A DNA stretch of 42,522 nucleotides, taken from NCBI GenBank assembly GCA_019312835.1, contig JAFDCJ010000214.1, forward strand, positions 1-42,522. The letters are read 5' to 3'. The position numbers and the translations under genes are program-made. The stretch comes from Deltaproteobacteria bacterium (GTDB taxonomy: Bacteria > Desulfobacterota > Desulfobacteria > Desulfobacterales > JAFDCJ01). How positions within the stretch are numbered: position 1 is the first letter of the stretch; each line of letters begins with the position of its first letter. This document shows, piece after piece, positions 8,897 through 17,918 of this stretch. The notes under the pieces are model-generated. The model was not told where the DNA came from. It worked only from the letters and a program-made list of their open reading frames with translations, and searched no databases.

Positions 8897-9044
8897 AAAA
8901 TTCCAAGCACCAATACTCAAATAACAAATAATACCCAAGCACCAATCTTCAATGATCCAAACCCGGTTTCGGTCATCAGCATTTCGAATTTGGGATTTGT
9001 TTGTAATTTGGTGCTTGTGTTTTGGGATTTTAAATTTATTTCAT
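8897..9044. repeat. Word-type intergenic palindrome, family A (AAATCCC/GGGATTT)
   Basis: The left arm repeats words such as AAGCACCAAT and CAAATAACAAAT. The right arm carries their complements (ATTTGGGATTTG, ATTTGGTGCTTG, TTTTGGGATTTT). The loop is around ACCCGGTTTCGGTCATCAGC. It fills the gap between the M24 gene and the 3' end of the ThiF-like gene. Related elements lie at 28683-28838 and 42113-42273. Confidence 0.82.
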
Positions 9045-9062
9045 CAGCTTTGATGTCTAAAG

Positions 9063-10166
9063 CTAATTCGCATCCGGTACTATTTTCTCAGGTAACCCTA
9101 ATCCATCAACCATAATGGACCTATAAATATCCCTCACTTTCGGGGCCAAATCGTCTTCCGACCGGGGCGGTGTCTGGGCGATCATGATGCCGCTTTTGAG
9201 AATACAAGCCGTTATGCCAATTGGATGTTCGAAGGTTAGGCCGAACTCTCCGGTTGTTTTTAGCGGCAGTCTTTTTTTCTTTATAACGCCGGCCAGTTTA
9301 ACGAGGTTGACATCAAGCCGTTTGGGCGGCGCGACAGAAAACGTCCGTCGACCATCGCGGGCGCAGGACTCTTCAAACCACCGGTCGGGTAACTCGCCCG
9401 GCTTACCGTCAGGCTTTTGGCCGCAAACCTTGCAGGTCTCAAGCCGCGGGATATCCAGGAGATTAAATTCCAGTTCTTTTAAATCGACATAGAGCAGCTT
9501 GTTGAAAAGCTTGGGTTTCTGTCCGATCAAGACCCGGACAGCCTCGGAGACCTGCAGGCTGGCAATCATACCGACTACCGCGGGGTGAACGCCGACCACC
9601 CCGCAGGAGGGGATGTCCTCATTTTTGATGTCGGACATAAAACACTCCAGGCAAAAGGTTTGATCGGGTATCAAGGTTGACACGTTTCCATAGGAAGCCG
9701 TCGCCGCTCCATACACGTAGGGGATCTTGAGGCGGTGACAGGTTCGATTGACGATATAGCGGGTTTCAATCCGATCCAGGCCGTCGATCACGATGTCCAT
9801 GCCGGCAATTAATTCCTCGGCATTGAGGGAGTTGAGCGCTTCGGGCACGGGCTCAAGTTTCACATCCGGATTGAGGCGGCCAAGCCTTTTAAGCGCCACC
9901 TCCACCTTGGGTTGGCCCAGGGCGTCCGCATCGTAAAGGTGCTGGCGATGCAAATCCGTACGGGAGACGATATCGCGATCAACAAAGCGCAGGGTCCCAA
10001 TACCCATTCCCACCAGTTTCAGGGCAATGGGGGAACCCAATCCGCCAACGCCGATGAGACAGGCTTTGGCGTTTCTGAGCGCCAATTGCCCGTCGTATCC
10101 AATATCGGCTAAAACAATCTGCCGGGAGTATGTATCCAATTCTTGGTCGGTGAGCTCTTTTTGCAT
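9063..10166 (-). CDS. ThiF/MoeB/HesA-family E1-like adenylyltransferase
   Basis: These enzymes adenylate the C-terminal glycine of a ubiquitin-like sulfur carrier for thiamine, molybdopterin or thiolation pathways. The 367-residue protein shows the Rossmann ATP loop GVGGLGS (39-45), the R/D-rich RxDLHRQ block (69-75), a structural zinc site made by CLEC (172-175) and CKVC (245-248), and a possible acceptor cysteine C188 in PSCGVVG. About 100 extra residues after 265 have no rhodanese motif and look like a small alpha/beta add-on. The start has AGGTGATC upstream. No sulfur-carrier or thiamine/molybdenum cofactor gene is adjacent, so the partner is unknown. The family call is firm. Confidence 0.9.
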   Translation of the reverse strand: MQKELTDQELDTYSRQIVLADIGYDGQLALRNAKACLIGVGGLGSPIALKLVGMGIGTLRFVDRDIVSRTDLHRQHLYDADALGQPKVEVALKRLGRLNPDVKLEPVPEALNSLNAEELIAGMDIVIDGLDRIETRYIVNRTCHRLKIPYVYGAATASYGNVSTLIPDQTFCLECFMSDIKNEDIPSCGVVGVHPAVVGMIASLQVSEAVRVLIGQKPKLFNKLLYVDLKELEFNLLDIPRLETCKVCGQKPDGKPGELPDRWFEESCARDGRRTFSVAPPKRLDVNLVKLAGVIKKKRLPLKTTGEFGLTFEHPIGITACILKSGIMIAQTPPRSEDDLAPKVRDIYRSIMVDGLGLPEKIVPDAN

Positions 10167-10315
10167 GGTGGATCACCTGTAATGCCGGGTGCCGCAGAAA
10201 GCCGGAATAGGCATGGATTCAATCGGCAATATCGGTTACTGGCTATGAATGTAGTACTAACTATTTTCACCTCAATTGTAAACAGGGTTTTCATCATTGA
10301 AGTCTAATTAAAGCA

Positions 10316-11452
10316 ATGTTCAGCCATCGGTTGACCTCTGATGAAAGCCATCTTATCTTCAATTCAATGGAATCCCAAGAATTAAAAGGCCTGACCCGTC
10401 AGGTTCTCCAAAACTGTGACGTATCCGATGCCACCCATGCCGGGTTATACTCCATCTGCGGTTTGGCGCTGCGACTGCGCGATCTATACAAATGGGAAAA
10501 CCGGCTGCCGCCCTGGGAAGAGCGCGATTCATCCGAAATCCTGGACTGGATCGACGCTAAAGAAACCAGGTGGGAGACGTTTGCTGAAAACGAATATGCG
10601 CCCTTAACCGTATGCGGTCAGACATTTGATCCCTTTGATGCCGATGGCGTCAATGCCGTATTAGAACCCCATAGGATCTACTATGGCGCCGGTTATGCCC
10701 ACCGCCTCAAACCCACTTTTTTTCTGGCGGAGGTTGAGAACAAAACCCGTTTAAACGGATACAAGATATACACCCTTGGCCGGGAACTGGCGCGGGATCT
10801 GTTGACGATTCCGGCGATGTCCCAGAATGACAGCGTTTTGTTGCGCCAGGAATCCGCCGGCTTATTCCTGTGGGATAAAATATTCTACATCAAAAAATCC
10901 GGCCGTCCGGCGCTTAACTTCGCATTGGAACACCTGGGCATTGCCGAAAAAGATCCGACTCTACTGCACCGGCACCTTCCCAGGATTTTTGCCGCCGTAA
11001 AAGATACCTACATTTATCACGAATTGGGCGAGCTTCAGGAAGCAAGCTTTGACCGGGAAAGCTGGCGGGAAATTGTGGCAGCCTTTCCTTTTTCCCCGGT
11101 GGAGTTCATTGCACGGGCCCTCAAAGATCTTCTGGCTGATACCTGTGAATTTGGAACCCTGCACCATATTATTCAAAAGCGACAATCCGCCGGCCTGGCT
11201 TTTTATGTGGCTTTTATCGAAGGCCTGGCCAAAGAATTTTTCCCGGAGATCGGCATCGCCTTTCAAGAGTTTGCCGGATCCGAGGATTGGCGAGCTATCG
11301 AGCAGGCGGTGGCGCAGGGGTACCAAAATGCCCGTAAGCATACCAGTCTGATATTGGAAATCTATCACGACGGTGTGAAAAAGGAGAATCTTGAGTGGGC
11401 CGAAGCCGAGATCCAGAAAGGGATACTGGGAAAATACATTAAGAAACCGTGA
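10316..11452 (+). CDS. Conserved protein of unknown function
   Basis: This is a 378-residue soluble protein without signal peptide or membrane helices, rich in aromatic and charged residues. Blocks that look conserved are ALRLRDLYKWENRLPPWEE, WETFAENEY and FDPFDADGVNAVLEPHRIYYGAGYAHRLKPTFFLAE. From memory it resembles a family known mainly from deltaproteobacteria (named after Syntrophobacter Sfum_1244), but I cannot verify this. No catalytic motif is evident. The ribosome site before ATG 10316 is weak; the alternative ATG at 10367 is no better. It is convergent with the histidine kinase, 29 bases apart. Confidence 0.75.
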   Translation: MFSHRLTSDESHLIFNSMESQELKGLTRQVLQNCDVSDATHAGLYSICGLALRLRDLYKWENRLPPWEERDSSEILDWIDAKETRWETFAENEYAPLTVCGQTFDPFDADGVNAVLEPHRIYYGAGYAHRLKPTFFLAEVENKTRLNGYKIYTLGRELARDLLTIPAMSQNDSVLLRQESAGLFLWDKIFYIKKSGRPALNFALEHLGIAEKDPTLLHRHLPRIFAAVKDTYIYHELGELQEASFDRESWREIVAAFPFSPVEFIARALKDLLADTCEFGTLHHIIQKRQSAGLAFYVAFIEGLAKEFFPEIGIAFQEFAGSEDWRAIEQAVAQGYQNARKHTSLILEIYHDGVKKENLEWAEAEIQKGILGKYIKKP

Positions 11453-11480
11453 ACCTTGAACTCTGAACCTTGACCCTTGG
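11450..11480. repeat. Half of a word-type repeat, family G (GAACCTTGAAC)
   Basis: The words TGAACCTTGAACT and TGAACCTTGACCC are repeated head to tail from the stop of the plus-strand gene to the stop of the kinase gene. No complementary arm is present next to it. A second single arm of the same family, in the opposite orientation, lies at 30531-30568. Confidence 0.6.
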
Positions 11481-11481
11481 G

Positions 11482-13860
11482 TTATTTGCCCAGCTCAACG
11501 ATGACCGCCTGGCCGATCTTGTCGATGGTGTACGGCTTTTTTACATAGGCGCCGGCACCCAGTCGCAGCGCCTCCTTGACACGCCAGGTCTCGGAGAAAC
11601 CACTGGCGATAATCGCCTTCTGGTTCGGATGAATATCGAGAATTTGTTTGTAGGTTTCCAACCCGTCGATGCCGGGATCCATGATCATATCCAGCACGAT
11701 GAGATCTGCAGCGTGATCCTGTAAAAATTGAACGGCCTCTTCCCCGCCGGGTACCGAATTGACCTCGTAACCCAATTTTTTAAGCATGAGGGTGGCTATT
11801 TTGCGCTGTTCCTCAACATCGTCCACCATCAGGATCCTCTCGCCCTTACCCCTGGTCGCGACGGTCTTTCCGGTGGTTTGATCATCCGCCAGAGATTCCC
11901 TGGTAACCGGAAAGTAAAGGGTGAATGTGGTTCCCTGGCCTTCGATGCTTTGCAGGTCTATATATCCTTTGTGATCCTTGACGGTACCCCACACAACCGC
12001 CATGCCCAGTCCGGTGCCGCTGCGACCCATTTTTTTCTTGGTATAAAACGGCTCAAAAATGCGTTCTTTGTCTTCCGGACTGATGCCAATTCCTGCGTCA
12101 GAGACTTTTAGCAGGACGTAGTCGCCTTCTTCGATTTCGTCATATACCCCGACAGGCTGGTCAAGATACTTGTTTTCAGTGGTTATGTGAATGGTGCCGC
12201 CATCGACCATGGCCTCGGCAGCATTCGATAAAAGATTCATGACCGTTTTGGATAGATGAACCGGAGAGCCGGAGATATTCAGCAGATCAGCTGCAAGATT
12301 GACTTCCACCTCGAGTCCGGGATGGAATTGCTTAATTTTCTCAAATTCCGGTGTTTCCAGATGTTCGGATATGATTTTGTTCAGGTTTACGATTTCGGAA
12401 ATTGACACACCCCGCCGGGCCAGTGTCAGCAGATCCTGGACGATGGCGGCGGCTTTAAATCCTGATTTTTGGATGGTTTCCAGGGGTTCTCTTAAATCGC
12501 TGTCATCGGAAAGGTCCATCAACAGCAACTCCGGGTAACTGACGATGCCGGATAATATATTGTTGAGATCGTGGGCTACGCCACCGGCCAGGGTGCCGAT
12601 GGCTTCCATTTTCTGGGCACGTTGCAGCTTGGATTCAAGCTTCTTTTTGTCTTCTTCGACCTTTTTCCATTTGCTGATATCCCTGGTAATGGTGAGGATA
12701 TGGTTCTCGCCATTCAGATTAATGATCCGGGCGGAAATCAATCCAGGCTTTACCTCACCGCTTTTGCATCTAAACTTGGATTCGACATTATCCACGTATC
12801 CGGTTTTTTTAAGATCGGCGATGATTTTTTTGCGATCCTCGGAAACCGCCCATATCTGAATATCCCGGGACGATACGCCGATGACGTCGGACCGGCTGTA
12901 TCCGGTTAATGTCGAAAAACCCTCGTTAATTTCAACGAACTCACCTTTTAGCTTGTTGATGTTGACGGCATCCGGACTGGTATGAAAAACGGTGCGAAAC
13001 CGCTGCTCGCTTTCTCGCAGCGCATCGTTGGCCCATTGGCGCTGTTTGATTTCATCGAGTAATTCGGCATTGGTTTTTTCAAGTTCGCCGGTCCTCTGGG
13101 TGACCCGATGCTCCAACTCGGCATTGGCGATCTCCAATGCCTTTTTACGATCTTCTGCAATTTCAAATAGCGCCATGTAATTTTTTAGCGTCACATACAT
13201 GATCGAGGTTGAGAATCCCAGGAAGCCATACTCCATTAAAAACTGAATCGTCTTGAGGCCCAGGGTCGCTGCAGCATCATGGATACCCAGAACAGCCCAG
13301 AGGAAAAAGCCCAGGATAAATATTCTGGTCCCGGATTTGTGTCGATGCCGGTATTTAATCCAGTAGACCAGACACAGAGCGGCTGCCAGGGAGGAATAAA
13401 CCAAAAAGAAAGGTCCCAGTAGACCCAGTTCAGGTTCGATGTAGGGTTTCTTCAGCCACAGGAAACTGCGATAGGTAAATTCATCGGTGATAACCAGTCC
13501 GGTGGTCCATAGAATGGCCAGAAGTATCAAATGAAATATGCCTGCGATTCGATGATACCGGGGAGCCTTTATTTCAAGATAACTGAATGTGAAACCATAA
13601 ACGCAATGAACCAGCAGTAAAAATGTTGAATACTGAAATAACTCGGCGACATGATTTGTAAAACCCGCAGAGGTGTTAAACTGGACAAAGACCGTTAAGG
13701 CATAAACACAGGTCGCCAGGGAAAGCAGGGCACCCCACTTGCTCCAGTTGAACAGGGGACCCTTCAGGTAAATCCAGCCCTGGAAAACAAAGAAAAAAAG
13801 CGCCATAACCGCCACTGCCAGAGAGCCGGCGGATGAAAATACGATGTCGGTATTCAACAT
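11482..13860 (-). CDS. Membrane-bound hybrid sensor histidine kinase (PAS-HisKA-HATPase-REC)
   Basis: The 792 residues contain about seven hydrophobic helices (12-30, 42-62, 74-95, 106-124, 148-168, 180-198, 207-225), a coiled coil (235-285), a PAS domain (285-400), HisKA with phospho-acceptor H430 in GGVAHDLNN, a HATPase domain with N box around 541-549 (NLLSNAAEA) and G box DAGIGI (588-593), and a C-terminal receiver with phospho-acceptor D724 in IVLDMIMD and K774/K775 in YVKKPY. It should autophosphorylate on H430 and pass phosphate to D724, then probably to an unlinked HPt protein or regulator, since no output domain or partner gene is near. The stimulus is unknown; the multi-helix sensor is not a type I can name with confidence. 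The ribosome site is weak. Confidence 0.93.
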   Translation of the reverse strand: MLNTDIVFSSAGSLAVAVMALFFFVFQGWIYLKGPLFNWSKWGALLSLATCVYALTVFVQFNTSAGFTNHVAELFQYSTFLLLVHCVYGFTFSYLEIKAPRYHRIAGIFHLILLAILWTTGLVITDEFTYRSFLWLKKPYIEPELGLLGPFFLVYSSLAAALCLVYWIKYRHRHKSGTRIFILGFFLWAVLGIHDAAATLGLKTIQFLMEYGFLGFSTSIMYVTLKNYMALFEIAEDRKKALEIANAELEHRVTQRTGELEKTNAELLDEIKQRQWANDALRESEQRFRTVFHTSPDAVNINKLKGEFVEINEGFSTLTGYSRSDVIGVSSRDIQIWAVSEDRKKIIADLKKTGYVDNVESKFRCKSGEVKPGLISARIINLNGENHILTITRDISKWKKVEEDKKKLESKLQRAQKMEAIGTLAGGVAHDLNNILSGIVSYPELLLMDLSDDSDLREPLETIQKSGFKAAAIVQDLLTLARRGVSISEIVNLNKIISEHLETPEFEKIKQFHPGLEVEVNLAADLLNISGSPVHLSKTVMNLLSNAAEAMVDGGTIHITTENKYLDQPVGVYDEIEEGDYVLLKVSDAGIGISPEDKERIFEPFYTKKKMGRSGTGLGMAVVWGTVKDHKGYIDLQSIEGQGTTFTLYFPVTRESLADDQTTGKTVATRGKGERILMVDDVEEQRKIATLMLKKLGYEVNSVPGGEEAVQFLQDHAADLIVLDMIMDPGIDGLETYKQILDIHPNQKAIIASGFSETWRVKEALRLGAGAYVKKPYTIDKIGQAVIVELGK

Positions 13861-14101
13861 ATGGGTACAAATGCCTCAACAGTTCCAGATCATTTGGTGC
13901 TAGCTATTTAAATATCGGTCATTATTTTAAAAACTTGAATGAATCTGGCGGGGTGCGGGGCGGTCCTTGCGCCGACGAGGGAATGGATTTGCCACTGCTG
14001 ACAACGAATGCCGATGGTACCTGCGTCGCGTTGCTCGATGGGAAGCAGGTGATTTTGGTGCGCTCGGAGTGGCCATTGGCGGAAATTTTCTATTTATGCA
14101 A

Positions 14102-15421
14102 TTATATCTTAATATTATTAAATCTTCGAATCCAAAATTTTCGATTGCTTTGAGGGGGACCGGGTTGTAAAATCTCACAGGCCCATCGGATACAACCCAT
14201 GAATTGCCTGATATACCCTCTGGTTCTCTTTGATTCCAGATGGTAGTTCAGTTGAATGGTATTCAAAAGGTCTATCAAATCTTTTTGAAACGACAGGGAT
14301 TGAAACCGGCCCCTGGTTTTTCTGGTTCCCGAGAATTGATCGATCCCGAAATATCGCAAGACGAATACCGTTCCCATGCATCCATGGCGCAGGGCCACCA
14401 AAAAGCGAGTCATAGGGTAACCTCCCGGCATTCCGCAGGGAGGTCCGGCCGGGCAAGGAAAGATCTTTGTTTTCATTTTCAGCATTTGATCCATAGTTTG
14501 GCATTCTGTCTTGCCAAAATAATCAGTTGTGCGGACGAGCCGGGTAATCCAGTTGAAAAAAATGTCAAAGACCGCGCTGTTCTCCAGGTTTTCCGGGGGG
14601 CACCTGAGCGTTTTCCAAAATAAGGCTGCATATCCATAGAACAACAGTTTGGCGACATGATCGGGTCGATGGCGCCTGTCGGCGAACTTGAGGCAAAAAT
14701 TACCCACAAATTCCACCGTAATGCGACCAAACAACATCAATAACGATTCACTTTTTTCATGCTCGACGGCGGCCAGATAGGCCGTCAGATAACGGCACTG
14801 ATCTTTTTTAAGGAAACGAAAAGCGCGTGGCAGCACGATCCAGGGAGTGGCGATGCTGTCCAGTAATTCAAAGAGATGGTCCGGAGACGGGTCTTTATTC
14901 ATGGTCCCGGAAATGGCAGTGGGCCCAGAACCCTTGAAGCGGTTTAATGGGTCGCTGGTATTGCCGGCTTTCAGGCTGAACCCCTGCCGGACATCTTCAA
15001 TTTCACGGTCGATGTTGGGATGAAAGGCGATGATTTTCTCATTGGCCGGTCCTACCCGGCACCAGGAAGAAGATGCAATCTCGAAAAGCCCCTTTGAAAT
15101 CGGCTCGTCAAATCCGATCCGCTTAAGGGTTGGCAGAATGCGTTGGCTCAGCATCTTATCAAACCATGCCGGCAACTTTTCCAGCGACAGGTTGTTTAGA
15201 AGCCGCAGGTATTGGCGCCGGGCCAAATTTTCATATGTCCGCAGCTGGTTGTCGAAATCCCTATCGGCATCATAGCTGAATTCCGGATAGGGCTTGCCGG
15301 CGTTTTGCCTGGAGCAGGGAAGGCGGTTACCGACGATTTGGCCATGCTGGCAAAGGGTTGTCCCTTGACCGGGGCGGTCGTTTTTGGGGCGAATCGGACG
15401 GCAGGTGTTTGAGGAGGTCAT
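14102..15421 (-). CDS. Unrecognised 439-residue protein
   Basis: I start at ATG 15421, which has AAAGGTGG upstream; the longer frame adds 26 residues without support. No signal peptide is visible. Residues about 60-330 are mostly helical (YENLARRQYLRLLNNLSL, AAVEHEKSESLLMLFGRI, FADRRHRPDHVAKLLFYGY). The C-terminal part has a Cys/Gly/Pro-rich stretch (FPCPAGPPCGMPGGYP) and a hydrophobic segment (VALRHGCMGTVFVLRYFGI). I do not recognise a family. The length of the frame, a good ribosome site and internally consistent amino-acid use argue that it is real. The neighbours (kinase, hcp) suggest no function. Confidence 0.62.
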   Translation of the reverse strand: MTSSNTCRPIRPKNDRPGQGTTLCQHGQIVGNRLPCSRQNAGKPYPEFSYDADRDFDNQLRTYENLARRQYLRLLNNLSLEKLPAWFDKMLSQRILPTLKRIGFDEPISKGLFEIASSSWCRVGPANEKIIAFHPNIDREIEDVRQGFSLKAGNTSDPLNRFKGSGPTAISGTMNKDPSPDHLFELLDSIATPWIVLPRAFRFLKKDQCRYLTAYLAAVEHEKSESLLMLFGRITVEFVGNFCLKFADRRHRPDHVAKLLFYGYAALFWKTLRCPPENLENSAVFDIFFNWITRLVRTTDYFGKTECQTMDQMLKMKTKIFPCPAGPPCGMPGGYPMTRFLVALRHGCMGTVFVLRYFGIDQFSGTRKTRGRFQSLSFQKDLIDLLNTIQLNYHLESKRTRGYIRQFMGCIRWACEILQPGPPQSNRKFWIRRFNNIKI

Positions 15422-15613
15422 AGCCGTTCCACCTTTCAATGCGTGAAGGTAATTCTGAAGAATTCCAATGACGGGATGAAAGATCCAACTGGCTTGCATT
15501 TTTCATTCGGGCTGGCGGCGGCCTTTCAATTTACAGGATCAGACAGGTGTGGAACCGGAATCGAACAAATGTAAGCGCGCTTATCATATACCACATTGTG
15601 ACAGACAAAGAAT

Positions 15614-15627
15614 TTGACTTAAGTCAA
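15614..15627. promoter_or_regulatory. FNR/HcpR-type operator upstream of hcp
   Basis: Perfect 14-bp palindrome TTGACTTAAGTCAA (TTGAC-N4-GTCAA) centred about 188 bases before the hcp start. TTGAC-N4-GTCAA is the kind of site bound by HcpR, a CRP/FNR-family nitrosative-stress regulator of hcp in sulfate reducers; FNR itself prefers TTGAT-N4-ATCAA. Activation would place the transcript start near 15662, giving a leader of about 145 bases. The rest of the 15422-15808 gap has no supported gene. Confidence 0.7.
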
Positions 15628-15808
15628 TTACCGGGCTGCAAAAAACAAATAGGGTGCGCCCTTTTCGAAGTTGTCGAAAATTCCATTAAATTATTGCGGG
15701 TCGCGATTGATTTTAATATGTTCGTGATTACTATGGGGGTCGAAAAATTTTAATGATAGAAACGCAACGTCACTGAACCTAATTTTTCATTGTAAAGGAA
15801 GGATGCAA

Positions 15809-17437
15809 ATGTTTTGTTTTCAATGTGAGCAAACCGCTAAAGGGGAAGGATGCACCAAAATCGGTGTTTGCGGCAAACAGCCCGATGTTGCCGCCCTTCA
15901 GGATCTTTTAAACTATGCCGTCAAGGGACTGTCACAGGTGGCGGTAGCGGGTCGTAAGGTGGGGGTCAACGATCAGCAAGTCAATCAATTTACCAGCAAA
16001 GCTATTTTCTCAACATTGACGAATGTGGATTTTGATCCTGACCGGTTTGTCGAGTTGATCAAGGAAGCGGTGCAAAAAAGGGACGCTTTGAAAGAAAAAG
16101 TGAAGGCCGCCGGCGGCAATGTTGAATTTGGAGAAGGCCCCTCAACCTTCAAACCCGAACCGATTGCCGGGGCCCTGGTGGCCCAGGGTGAGAAGGTTGG
16201 GATCCAGTCGAATCGTGCTATCGACGCCGACATCCTCTCGCTGCGTGAATTGCTGGTTTACGGTATCCGGGGAATGGCCGCCTATGCGGATCATGCCGCC
16301 ATACTGGGTCAAGAAGACGACGGCGTCTATGCCTTTATGCAGGAAGGCATGGCAGCCACCCTCAACAGAGAACTTTCGGTTGACGATTATATCGGGTTGG
16401 TGATGAAGTGCGGTGAAGTCAACTTGAAGACCATGGAGCTTCTGGATGCTGGCAATACGGGTACCTACGGACATCCCGTCCCGACCTCTGTTCCTCTGGG
16501 CGCTAAGGCGGGCAAGGCGATTCTGGTTTCCGGTCATGACCTCAAAGACCTGGAGGAAATTTTAAAGCAAACCGAGGGTAAGGGCATTAACGTTTATACC
16601 CACGGAGAAATGCTTCCTTGCCATGGATATCCGGAGCTCAAAAAATATTCTCATTTTTATGGCCATTACGGCAGTGCCTGGCAGAATCAGGCCAAAGAGT
16701 TCGACGCCTTTCCCGGTGCGATATTGATGACCACCAATTGTATCCAGAAACCCAGAGACAGTTACCGGGATCGCATTTTTACCACCGGCCTGGTGGGATG
16801 GCCGGGTGTCCATCATATCGCTGACAAGGATTTCGCCCCCGTGATCGCAAAAGCCCTTGAATTGCCCGGCTTCACCGAGGATCGAGACGGCAAGCGCGTA
16901 CTGGTCGGTTTTGCCCGCACCGCCGTGATGGGGGTTGCCGACAAGGTCATCGAAGCGGTCAAGAACAAAGCGATCCGGCATTTTTTCCTGGTGGGCGGCT
17001 GTGACGGAGCCAAACCCGGACGTGACTATTACACCAGATTCGTCGAGCAGGTTCCCGATGACTGCGTGGTGTTGACCCTTGCCTGCGGCAAATTTCGCTT
17101 CTTTGACAAGGATCTGGGCGACATCGGGGGGATCCCGCGTCTGCTGGATGTCGGACAATGCAATGATGCCTACTCGGCCATCAAAATTGCAACGGCTCTG
17201 GCCGATGCCTTTGAATGCGGCGTCAACGATCTGCCCCTGTCCATGATTCTGTCATGGTATGAACAAAAAGCCTGTGCGATTCTGTTGACCCTGCTTTATC
17301 TGGGAATAAAGGACATCCGTCTGGGACCAAGCCTGCCGGCATTTGTCTCTCCCAATGTATTGAATGTCCTGGTGGACAAATTCAACATCATGCCGATCAA
17401 CACACCGGAGGAAGATCTGCAGGCCATTTTGGGATAG
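15809..17437 (+). CDS. hcp: Hybrid cluster protein (hydroxylamine reductase / NO-detoxifying)
   Basis: Hcp is a cytoplasmic iron-sulfur protein that reduces hydroxylamine in vitro and removes nitric oxide in vivo. The N-terminal cysteines C3, C6, C15 and C21 (C-x2-C-x8-C-x5-C) bind the cubane cluster, the pattern of strict anaerobes. Ligand segments for the 4Fe-2S-2O hybrid cluster are present: SGHDLKDLEE, HGEMLPCHGYPEL, VGGCDGAKPGR, LACGKFRFF and VGQCNDAYSA. I choose the second ATG (15809) because the GGAAGG ribosome site abuts the first ATG (15803) but is 6 bases from the second, and family members begin MFCFQCEQ. No hcr reductase is adjacent. A TTGAC-N4-GTCAA site upstream suggests HcpR control, and a terminator follows. 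Confidence 0.97.
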   Translation: MFCFQCEQTAKGEGCTKIGVCGKQPDVAALQDLLNYAVKGLSQVAVAGRKVGVNDQQVNQFTSKAIFSTLTNVDFDPDRFVELIKEAVQKRDALKEKVKAAGGNVEFGEGPSTFKPEPIAGALVAQGEKVGIQSNRAIDADILSLRELLVYGIRGMAAYADHAAILGQEDDGVYAFMQEGMAATLNRELSVDDYIGLVMKCGEVNLKTMELLDAGNTGTYGHPVPTSVPLGAKAGKAILVSGHDLKDLEEILKQTEGKGINVYTHGEMLPCHGYPELKKYSHFYGHYGSAWQNQAKEFDAFPGAILMTTNCIQKPRDSYRDRIFTTGLVGWPGVHHIADKDFAPVIAKALELPGFTEDRDGKRVLVGFARTAVMGVADKVIEAVKNKAIRHFFLVGGCDGAKPGRDYYTRFVEQVPDDCVVLTLACGKFRFFDKDLGDIGGIPRLLDVGQCNDAYSAIKIATALADAFECGVNDLPLSMILSWYEQKACAILLTLLYLGIKDIRLGPSLPAFVSPNVLNVLVDKFNIMPINTPEEDLQAILG

Positions 17438-17509
17438 AAGTATTCCATCTGAGCCAGAGCTCAATTGGAAGTTATTCGTTACCAGTCAATGCGCCTCAAT
17501 ACGACCGAT

Positions 17510-17546
17510 GCCTGGTTGAGCAATTTTGGCTCAATCAGGCATTTTC
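17510..17546 (+). terminator. Rho-independent terminator after hcp
   Basis: 12-bp stem GCCTGGTTGAGC/GCTCAATCAGGC with one G-T pair, a 7-base A/T-rich loop, and an ATTTT tail. It sits 73 bases after the hcp stop. Confidence 0.8.
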
Positions 17547-17918
17547 CCCTCGGGTGATTCTGCCTCTATGCGGCGGTTGATTAACCCGATTCCCCTCACC
17601 AGCCACCTTACCGGAACTTAAAAACGGCCGCAGTCTATTTCTAACATTGTACAATAAAGAACACATCCTTCGTCTAAATAACCATACGATCCGCCGTATT
17701 CATTCCCTTGCAGATAATGATTAACCTTATGAAATTATTCAATAAAGGTTTTAGGCTAAAAATATGCATGCTTCTTGCAATTGCGGTAGGCCAACAGTCG
17801 GAGCATGGCACGGTTGGAAGCGCGGCAATGCCTGCGCTCGGTTTCAATTCCCGAAATGAGTTTAGGCTTTGAAGTGAGTTTGAAGGAAGGGGGACACAAA
17901 ACTTAACAGGATTTGTTC
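17547..17918. other. Intergenic region, nothing recognised
   Basis: About 370 bases between the hcp terminator and the next gene. It is A/T rich in the middle (17690-17770). I see no convincing promoter pair, RNA gene or ORF with a ribosome site other than the one for the gene at 17919. Confidence 0.4.

Noticed and set aside
13833-14178. Small frames between the kinase and the orphan gene
   Set aside because: Short, overlapping on both strands, with no start signals; treated as non-coding.
15547-15753. 68-codon frame before hcp
   Set aside because: It contains the FNR/HcpR-type operator and lacks a ribosome site; regulatory sequence is the better reading.
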